From NCBI GenBank assembly GCA_021157805.1, contig JAGGVW010000006.1, positions 1-5,371 on the forward strand: a stretch of DNA of 5,371 nt, in the 5' to 3' direction. Source of the DNA: a bacterium (GTDB lineage Bacteria > Ratteibacteria > UBA8468 > B48-G9 > JAFGKM01). Below the pieces are notes generated by a model. That model had not been told where the DNA came from and did no database searches. It was given only the letters and a program-made list of their open reading frames with translations. Both the position numbers and the translations under genes were made by a program. Positions 1 to 5,371 of the stretch are shown here, one piece after another. The stretch's first letter is position 1. Each line of letters starts with the position of its first letter.

Positions 1-16
1 AAAAAGTATACTTTTT
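1..16. promoter_or_regulatory. Perfect 16-bp palindrome with embedded -10-like hexamer
   Basis: AAAAAGTATACTTTTT is its own reverse complement, with no mismatch and no spacer. It contains TATACT (7-12), one base from the TATAAT -10 consensus, and by symmetry the same hexamer on the other strand. If it is a -10 box, transcription would begin near base 19 and give a leader of about 60 bases before htrA; any -35 box would lie outside the window. The symmetry would also suit a dimeric repressor or activator site overlapping the promoter. Both readings are inference: in AT-rich DNA such elements arise by chance, and the left edge cuts off the context. It does not look like a terminator, because the stem is A/T with almost no loop and is followed by AAAA, not a T run. 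Confidence 0.35.
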
Positions 17-68
17 AAAATTTTTTGCATCTAAAAAATAAACACACCGTGAAATTTATTTATGAAAG

Positions 69-77
69 AAGGAGGAG
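69..77 (+). promoter_or_regulatory. Strong Shine-Dalgarno site of the HtrA gene
   Basis: AAGGAGGAG ends four bases before the ATG at 82, and its AGGAGG core (70-75) leaves a six-base gap, which is ideal. It decides the start: an in-frame TTG at 25 has no such site and would add 19 residues (a very basic stretch with five Arg in a row) ahead of the membrane segment. The rest of the leader (17-68) is A/T runs, including a weak TTTTTT/AAAAAA inverted pair (21-26 and 33-38) in which I see no clear function. This is the only strong Shine-Dalgarno sequence in the window. Confidence 0.85.
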
Positions 78-81
78 AAGA

Positions 82-1554
82 ATGAAAAGAAAGAGTTTTA
101 TATTTGGTTTAGCTGCAGGACTGTTCTTATCAGTAATTGTTATTTCAGGGATTAAAAATTTCAAAAGTGAAGTTGAAATACCTGAAAAAAAAGTTTATGC
201 TGATGTTTCTTCTGGTGCTATTTCCTTACAGAATGATTTTGTTCATGTCGCAAAAGTCGTAAAACCAAGTGTAGTTCAAATTACAACTGAAAAAACAATA
301 ACATACAGGTACTGGGACCCATTTGGAGACCTTGAAGATTTTTTCAATTCTCCATTTGATCAGTTTTTTGGAAGACCAAAAAGAAGACAACCAAAAACTT
401 TTAAAAAGAAACAGGAAGGTTTAGGTTCTGGTTTTATAGTTGACCCAAAAGGATATATTCTTACCAACAATCATGTAATTGAAGGTGTTGATAAAATTCT
501 TGTTAAACTTTTTGATGATGAACATAAATATCCTGCAAAAGTTGTCGGAACAGATTCTAAAACAGACCTTGCTCTTATAAAAATAAATGTAAAAAGAACT
601 CTTCCTGCAGTTATTCTTGGTGATTCTGATAAGATACAGGTTGGAGAATGGGCAATTGCAATTGGAAATCCAATGGGATTAGATGAAACAGTAACTGTTG
701 GTGTTATAAGTGCAAAAGGGAGAAGTGGTTTTGGAATTACTCAGTATGAGGATTTTATTCAAACAGACGCTGCAATTAACCCTGGAAATTCAGGAGGACC
801 TCTTGTTAATATAAAAGGAGAAGTTATAGGAATTAATACATTCATAATTGCTCCATACGCTGCTCAGAACATTGGTTTTGCAATCCCAATAAATCTTGCG
901 AAAAGTGTATTCAAACAGTTGAAGGAAAAAGGTAAGGTAATAAGAGGATATCTTGGAGTATGGTTGCAACCATTAACAGAGGATTTAGCAAAATCATTTG
1001 GTTTGAAAGATACAAAAGGAGCACTTATTTCTGATGTTATAAAAAACACTCCTGCTGAAAAGGCGGGTTTTAAAGAAGGAGATGTAATTGTTGAATTTGA
1101 TGGGAAAAAAGTTAAGGATGTCAGAGATTTACAGATGAAAGTTGCAAACACCCCTGTTGGAAAAAAAGTAGCGGTAAAAGTATGGAGAGATGGGAAATTT
1201 ATCACATTGAGAGTTAAAGTTGGAGAAATGCCTGAAGAAAGTAAAATTGCTGAAAAAAAAGAAGTGGGATTCTGGATGGGAATGAAAGTAGAAGGAATTA
1301 CAGATGAGATGATAAATAGGTATGGACTTGAAAATAAAGAAGGTGTTATTGTTGTTGAAGTTAAACCGGGTTCTCCTGCTGATGAAGCAGGTATAATCCC
1401 CGGGAGTGTGATAAAAAAGATTGACAGATATTCTATTAAAAATTACTCTGACTTTTTAAGAGTAAAGAAAAAAGTTAGTTCAAAAAATTATATAAGTATT
1501 TACATAATAGTAAATGGGCAGGGAAGATTTGTTGTATTGAAAAAAGGTGAATAA
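82..1554 (+). CDS. HtrA/DegP-type serine protease with two PDZ domains
   Basis: A 490-residue S1C-family (trypsin-fold) protease-chaperone that degrades or refolds misfolded proteins outside the cytoplasm. Residues 1-5 are basic and 6-23 hydrophobic: a signal peptide or, more likely, a signal anchor, as no convincing cleavage site directly follows (a V-Y-A at 38-40 is a weak candidate). The protease domain spans about 50-285. The triad is complete: His131 in TNNHVIEG, Asp162 in TDLAL, Ser237 in GNSGGPL. A long loop rich in Phe, Asp and basic residues (about 75-112) matches the LA regulatory loop of DegP-like enzymes. PDZ1 covers about 290-380 (starting YLGVWLQPL) and PDZ2 about 395-487. Length is close to E. 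coli DegP (474). Two PDZ domains place it with DegP/DegQ rather than one-PDZ DegS/HtrB types, but the choice between degP and degQ cannot be made from sequence alone. Likely first gene of the operon, as only it has a strong ribosome site; its stop overlaps recX by 8 bases. Confidence 0.95.
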   Translation: MKRKSFIFGLAAGLFLSVIVISGIKNFKSEVEIPEKKVYADVSSGAISLQNDFVHVAKVVKPSVVQITTEKTITYRYWDPFGDLEDFFNSPFDQFFGRPKRRQPKTFKKKQEGLGSGFIVDPKGYILTNNHVIEGVDKILVKLFDDEHKYPAKVVGTDSKTDLALIKINVKRTLPAVILGDSDKIQVGEWAIAIGNPMGLDETVTVGVISAKGRSGFGITQYEDFIQTDAAINPGNSGGPLVNIKGEVIGINTFIIAPYAAQNIGFAIPINLAKSVFKQLKEKGKVIRGYLGVWLQPLTEDLAKSFGLKDTKGALISDVIKNTPAEKAGFKEGDVIVEFDGKKVKDVRDLQMKVANTPVGKKVAVKVWRDGKFITLRVKVGEMPEESKIAEKKEVGFWMGMKVEGITDEMINRYGLENKEGVIVVEVKPGSPADEAGIIPGSVIKKIDRYSIKNYSDFLRVKKKVSSKNYISIYIIVNGQGRFVVLKKGE

Positions 1555-1972
1555 GAGTAAAAAAGCATATATAAGAGCACTACAATTACTTTCTAAAAAA
1601 AGTTATTCAGAGAATGAATTGAAAGAGAAGTTGAGCCAGTATGATAAAAATGTTATAGACGGAATAATTAAAAGATTGAAAAAAGATGGTCTTATTGATG
1701 ATAAAAAACTTGCTGAAAAAATTGTAGAAAAATTTTTTGAAAGAAAAAAAGGATTGTATTATATTATAAGAGAACTCAAAAGAAAAAAAATACCTGAAGG
1801 AATAATAAACCAGATTAAAGAAAATTTTGATTTCCAGAGAGAGTATAAAATAGCAAAAGAACTTGTAGAAAGAAGGAAAGATAAAAGTAGAAGTAGTTTA
1901 TTTTTGTTTTTAAAGGGGAAGGGGTTTTCCTCAGATACTTTTAATAAATTAAGAGAAAAATATGGAGAGTAA
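1547..1972 (+). CDS. recX: RecX-family regulator of RecA
   Basis: A 141-residue, very Lys-rich cytoplasmic protein. RecX binds the RecA filament and usually limits recombinase and co-protease activity. The fold is three tandem three-helix repeats, seen here at about 7-50 (ALQLLSKKSYSENELKEKL, then a variable helix ending KKDGLI), 51-92 (DDKKLAEKIVEKFFERKKG, with the family-typical G-L-I-D-D junction, then RELKRKKIP) and 97-138. It is somewhat shorter than E. coli RecX (166), with little N-terminal extension. The start is GTG at 1547: an in-frame TGA at 1538-1540 excludes anything longer, and later starts would break the first repeat. There is no good Shine-Dalgarno; the start lies inside the htrA end (GTGAATAA, 8-base overlap), so translation is probably coupled. 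recA, the usual neighbour, is not in the window. RecX is poorly conserved, so the call rests on repeat pattern, size and adjacency to alaS. Confidence 0.9.
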   Translation: MNKSKKAYIRALQLLSKKSYSENELKEKLSQYDKNVIDGIIKRLKKDGLIDDKKLAEKIVEKFFERKKGLYYIIRELKRKKIPEGIINQIKENFDFQREYKIAKELVERRKDKSRSSLFLFLKGKGFSSDTFNKLREKYGE

Positions 1973-4583
1973 AAAAATAAGGGAGTTATATCTTGATTTT
2001 TTTAAAAGTAAAGGGCATACAGTTGTTCCGAGTGCTTCTCTTATTCCATTTGAAGACCAGACAATTCTTTTTACAAATGCAGGAATGGTTCAATTTAAAA
2101 AGTACTGGGCGACAGAAGTCCCTTTACCTTATAAAAGAGCAACTTCCTGTCAGAAATGTTTGAGAGCAGGCGGAAAAGATAGTGATATTGAAAAGATAGG
2201 TAAAAGTGGGAGACATCACACTTTTTTTGAAATGCTTGGTAATTTTTCTTTCGGTGATTACTTTAAAGAAGAAGCAATTGAATGGGCATATGAATTTGTT
2301 ACTAATATTTTAAAAATTCCTGTTAAAGTTTTATGGGTTTCTTATTATGAGGAAGATATTGAAACAAAAAAAATATGGAAGAAATTTTTACATAAGGGAA
2401 AAATTATTCCTCTTGGTAAAAAAGATAATTTCTGGGGTCCTGCAGGGGATACAGGTCCCTGTGGTCCCTGCACAGAACTTTACATAGATTTTGGAGAAGA
2501 AAAGTCCTGTGGAAGACCGGATTGTAAACCAGGGTGTGAATGTGGCAGGTTTCTTGAGTTTTGGAATTTAGTTTTTCCTCAATATGATATGCAGGTAGAT
2601 GCTACACTTCTCCCCCTTAAAAGAAGAGGAGTTGATACAGGAATGGGACTTGAAAGAATTGCAAGGGTCTTACAGGGGAAAGAGACAAATTATGAAATAG
2701 ATCTTTTTATTCCGATTATTGAAAAATTGCAGGAGATAAGTGGATTTGAATATAAGGATAAAAAAAGAGATTTCAGAATAATAAGTGACCACATAAGGGC
2801 AATAACTTTTCTAATAAGCGACAATATCCTTCCATCAAATGAAGGAAGAGGTTATGTTTTAAGACGACTTATAAGAAGGGGTTGTTTAAGTGGAATGAAT
2901 TTAAATTTGAAAGGGCCTTTTCTTTATAGATTAAGTAAAGTTGTTGTGGAAATAATGAAAGATGTCTATCCAGAACTTGAAAGAAACAGTTCTGTTGTAA
3001 GAAAAATTGTCTTTGAAGAAGAGGATAAATTTTATTCAATTATAGAAACATCAAAAAAAATCTTCCAGATAAAATTGAAGGAAATTAAAGGAAACGTTAT
3101 TCCTGGAGAAGTTGCTTTTAATCTTTATGATACCTATGGAGTGCCAAAGGACTTGATTGAAGAATTTTCAATTTCTAAAGGATTAGAAGTGGACTGGCAT
3201 ACTTTTGAAGCAGAAATGAAAAAAAGAAAGAATCTTTCAAGAACTTTTTCATCAGTTGGTTTTACCCCTAAAAAGATTTTTGAACCATCATCAATTGTGG
3301 CAACAAATTTTGCTGGATATGAAAAAACAGAAGAAAAGGGGAAAATAGTTGCTCTTTATTCTGATGATAAAAGAAAACTTTTAAGTATGGTTCTGGATAT
3401 AACTCCATTTTATCCAGAAAAAGGTGGGCAGATAGGGGATAAAGGATTAATAGAAAATGATTTAATTAAATTTTCTGTTGTTGATACTCAGATTGATGAA
3501 AGAGGACTTATTCACCATATAGGCAAACTTGAAAAAGGGAAAATGGAGGATATAAAAGAAGGGATGGAAGTAAAAGCCCTGGTTGATAAAGAATTTAGAA
3601 AGAAAGTTTCAATCAATCATACTTGCACACATCTTTTACATTATGCATTAAGGAAAGTTTTTGGAAAAGAAGTCAGACAGGCAGGTTCTTATGTAGGAGA
3701 TGATAAATTGAGGTTTGACTTTGTTTGTTTTTCAGAAGTAAATCAGGAGAAGATAAAGGAAATTGAGGAAATTATTCAGGAGAAAATTTTTGATAGCAGT
3801 CCGGTAAAAGTTAAAGAAATGCCACTTGAAGAAGTTATGAAAATGTCTAATATAATAGCACTTTTTATGGAAAGATATGAAAAAATAGTAAGGGTGATAA
3901 CTATTGGTGATTATCATTCAGAGGTTTGTGGAGGGACACATTTAAAAAATACTTCTGATGCATTTTTATTCAAAATAATTAATTTCTCAAGTATCGGGAA
4001 AAATTTAAAAAGAATAGAGGCAATTACATATAAAGAAGCAACCAGATATTTAAATAATAATACCAAAAAAATAAAAGAAATTTCTTCCATACTGAATACA
4101 GCAGAAGAAAAAGTTGTTGAGAAAATTAAAAAGTTGATAGAAGAAAAGGAAAGAAAAGAAAAACTGATTGAAAAATATGAGGAGCAACTTTTAAAGCATA
4201 TGGTTGAAGAAATTATTAAAAATGCAAAAGTTATTAAAGTTAATGGAAAAGAAATTAAATTTGTAAGCAAGATTATAAATTTAGAAAGAAAAGAAACACT
4301 CAGTAAAATTGCTGATGCTGTAATTGAAAAAACTGGAACTGGAATAACCATAATTGCATCTAAAATAAACGAAAAGTTATTTGTAGTGGTGAAAGTGAGC
4401 AAGGATATTGTAGATTTTATACCAGCAGGAGAGATTATAAAAGAAATTACGCCATTTATAAAAGGCGGTGGTGGTGGAAGTGCTACTTTTGCACAGGGTA
4501 GTGGTAAGGACATAAATGGATTTGTAAAAGGGACTGAACACATATTAAAATTTATAAAAAAGCGAGAAAAAAATGGCACATAA
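1962..4583 (+). CDS. alaS: Alanine--tRNA ligase (AlaRS)
   Basis: A full-length, 873-residue class II synthetase that charges tRNA-Ala and hydrolyses Ser- or Gly-tRNA-Ala (E. coli enzyme 876). Aminoacylation domain, about 1-240: motif 1 region near 30-50, motif 2 as RHHTFFEMLGNFSFGDYFK (84-102), then WGPAGDTGPCGPCTE (158-171) and DTGMGLER (225-232). Motif 3 is in NEGRGYVLRRLIRR (293-306). Cys183, 188, 192 and 194 (CGRPDCKPGCEC) form a cluster that could bind metal; E. coli AlaRS lacks it, many bacterial ones have it. tRNA-recognition helices follow to about 440. The editing domain has its zinc ligands: His553 and His557 (HTCTH), Cys656 and His660 (CGGTH). A coiled coil (about 700-750) leads to the C-Ala domain with a glycine-rich loop (835-839) and FAQGSGKD (843-850). 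The ATG start fits the usual N-terminus (IRELYLDFFKSKGHTVVPS). It overlaps recX by 11 bases; only AAGAG (1951-1955) resembles a ribosome site. Confidence 0.98.
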   Translation: MESKKIRELYLDFFKSKGHTVVPSASLIPFEDQTILFTNAGMVQFKKYWATEVPLPYKRATSCQKCLRAGGKDSDIEKIGKSGRHHTFFEMLGNFSFGDYFKEEAIEWAYEFVTNILKIPVKVLWVSYYEEDIETKKIWKKFLHKGKIIPLGKKDNFWGPAGDTGPCGPCTELYIDFGEEKSCGRPDCKPGCECGRFLEFWNLVFPQYDMQVDATLLPLKRRGVDTGMGLERIARVLQGKETNYEIDLFIPIIEKLQEISGFEYKDKKRDFRIISDHIRAITFLISDNILPSNEGRGYVLRRLIRRGCLSGMNLNLKGPFLYRLSKVVVEIMKDVYPELERNSSVVRKIVFEEEDKFYSIIETSKKIFQIKLKEIKGNVIPGEVAFNLYDTYGVPKDLIEEFSISKGLEVDWHTFEAEMKKRKNLSRTFSSVGFTPKKIFEPSSIVATNFAGYEKTEEKGKIVALYSDDKRKLLSMVLDITPFYPEKGGQIGDKGLIENDLIKFSVVDTQIDERGLIHHIGKLEKGKMEDIKEGMEVKALVDKEFRKKVSINHTCTHLLHYALRKVFGKEVRQAGSYVGDDKLRFDFVCFSEVNQEKIKEIEEIIQEKIFDSSPVKVKEMPLEEVMKMSNIIALFMERYEKIVRVITIGDYHSEVCGGTHLKNTSDAFLFKIINFSSIGKNLKRIEAITYKEATRYLNNNTKKIKEISSILNTAEEKVVEKIKKLIEEKERKEKLIEKYEEQLLKHMVEEIIKNAKVIKVNGKEIKFVSKIINLERKETLSKIADAVIEKTGTGITIIASKINEKLFVVVKVSKDIVDFIPAGEIIKEITPFIKGGGGGSATFAQGSGKDINGFVKGTEHILKFIKKREKNGT

Positions 4584-5371
4584 AACAGTAAAGTCACCCA
4601 TTGAAGAAGAAAAAGAAATTATAAAAAAAATAAGAAAAGGAAATGAAAAATTAAAACAGGAGTTTATAAAAAAAAACCAGGGTCTTGTTATTCACATAGC
4701 CAAAAAGTATGCTTTTACCCCTGAATTTTTACCTGACCTTATTGCAGAAGGAAATATGGGGCTTCTGAGGGCATTGGAGAAATTTGATTTCAGGAAAAAA
4801 GTTAAATTTGGAACATATGCTTATTTCTGGATAAAAAGGTTTGTTTTGAGAGCGATAATGAAAGAATATGAAATACTTAAAATTCCTGAAAAATATCAGG
4901 AATTCAGAGAAAAACTTGAAGAAATAAAAAGAAATTATGCTCTTAAATATGGGCGTGAACCAACTGATAAAGAAATTGCCCAGGAAACGAAACTCCCTGT
5001 TGAGATTATTAAGAAATTGAAAAAATTTTCAGAGCAGGTAAGAGTTATCTCTTCTGATTTTTACAATGGAGAAAAAGATGTTGACCTTTTTGAAATTTTC
5101 AGTTTTAAAAAAGAGAAAGAAAGAGAATTGTGGGAAATTTTGAGAAACAAAGATATTTTGAATAAAATTTTTACAAGGTTGAAAGAAAAAGAAAAACGGG
5201 CAAATATTGACCTATGGCTTAAAGTTTTGAAATTACACTTTGGTCTTGGCGGGAATAGGCCCCATAGTTATAAAGAAATAGCAGCGCAAATGAATGTTAG
5301 CAGACAGAGAATACATCAGATAATAAAAATATGTTTGAAAAGATTGAGAAAAGAATGGGAGGGCATAAGAG
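4573..5371 (+). CDS. Sigma-70 family RNA polymerase sigma factor, cut by window edge
   Basis: 266 residues are visible with no stop before the window ends; by family comparison only a short tail should be missing. Region 1.2 is about 10-44 (NQGLVIHIAKKY at 35-46); region 2 runs 45-100 with the core-binding DLIAEGNMGLLRALEKFDF (55-73); region 3 is about 104-150 (GREPTDKEIAQETKLP, 127-142); the 3.2 finger about 151-182; region 4 about 195-262, with helix-turn-helix SYKEIAAQMNVSRQRIHQI (232-250). There is no region 1.1, so it resembles a group 2 or 3 factor more than a housekeeping RpoD. Compared with E. coli sigma-70, -10 reading residues Gln437 and Thr440 align with Arg89 and Leu92, Trp433 with Phe85 (Trp434 is kept as Trp86), and region 4.2 Glu585 and Arg588 with Gln245 and His248. 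About eight extra residues (near 209-216) sit in region 4.1. The ATG lies inside the alaS end (11-base overlap) with only a weak GCGAG (4562-4566) ahead, suggesting coupling. It could still be this lineage's main sigma factor. Confidence 0.93.
   Translation, partial: MAHKTVKSPIEEEKEIIKKIRKGNEKLKQEFIKKNQGLVIHIAKKYAFTPEFLPDLIAEGNMGLLRALEKFDFRKKVKFGTYAYFWIKRFVLRAIMKEYEILKIPEKYQEFREKLEEIKRNYALKYGREPTDKEIAQETKLPVEIIKKLKKFSEQVRVISSDFYNGEKDVDLFEIFSFKKEKERELWEILRNKDILNKIFTRLKEKEKRANIDLWLKVLKLHFGLGGNRPHSYKEIAAQMNVSRQRIHQIIKICLKRLRKEWEGIR

Noticed and set aside
1..38. Possible intrinsic terminator of an upstream gene
   Set aside because: Stems would be almost wholly A-T, the palindrome has no real loop, and no T run directly follows it.
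25..81. TTG-initiated N-terminal extension of HtrA
   Set aside because: No ribosome site before the TTG, while a near-perfect one stands before the ATG at 82; the extension would place a run of arginines ahead of a normal signal/anchor sequence.
864..1205. Open frame of 113 codons on the - strand
   Set aside because: Antisense to the HtrA protease end and PDZ1; composition is that of a shadow frame and no family is recognisable.
1783..1791. Poly-A runs (here and elsewhere) as possible programmed frameshift sites
   Set aside because: All four reading frames continue intact across them with conserved protein sequence, and such runs are expected at this base composition.
3732..3917. Open frame of 61 codons on the - strand, rich in Phe and Tyr
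   Set aside because: Shadow of the AlaRS editing domain; composition mirrors the AT-rich antisense strand.
3914..4597. Long open frame of 227 codons on the - strand
   Set aside because: It lies antisense to the well-conserved AlaRS editing and C-terminal domains. The translation is low-complexity (Ser, Phe, Ile, Pro) as expected from the reverse of Lys/Glu-rich codons, and has no recognisable domain.

Overview
The window is a tightly packed, single-strand gene block from a strongly AT-rich bacterium (roughly one third G+C by eye). It reads htrA/degP-type serine protease, recX, alaS, then a sigma-70 family factor that runs off the right edge. All four genes are on the + strand and each gene overlaps the next: htrA/recX by 8 bases, recX/alaS by 11, alaS/sigma by 11. 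The only non-coding DNA is the first 81 bases. There are no RNA genes, mobile elements, CRISPR arrays or intrinsic terminators in the window.

Organism: proteins are rich in Lys, Glu and Ile, arginine is almost always AGA/AGG, and isoleucine is often ATA. Together with a bacterial-type AlaRS, a RecX and a sigma-70 protein, this points to a low-GC bacterium, possibly an uncultured candidate-phylum or thermophile-like lineage. I cannot name a phylum with confidence; there is no rRNA here.

Layout: positions 1-81 hold a perfect 16-bp palindrome (1-16) that includes a good -10-like hexamer, an A/T-rich leader, and the only strong Shine-Dalgarno sequence of the window (69-77), just before the HtrA start at 82. 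HtrA (82-1554) is a membrane-anchored or exported quality-control protease with a complete His-Asp-Ser triad and two PDZ domains. RecX (1547-1972) is a small RecA modulator. AlaRS (1962-4583) is full length with aminoacylation, editing and C-Ala domains. The sigma factor (4573-end) has regions 1.2, 2, 3 and 4 but no region 1.1, and departs from the primary-sigma consensus at promoter-reading positions.

How they work together: the genes look co-transcribed and translationally coupled rather than forming one pathway. Themes are protein quality control (HtrA, AlaRS editing against mistranslation), DNA repair control (RecX) and transcription (sigma). The recX-alaS adjacency is known from other bacteria, where recA usually stands in front; here htrA occupies that place. 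I do not see a clear new defence or metabolic system. The divergent sigma factor coupled to alaS is the item most worth following up.
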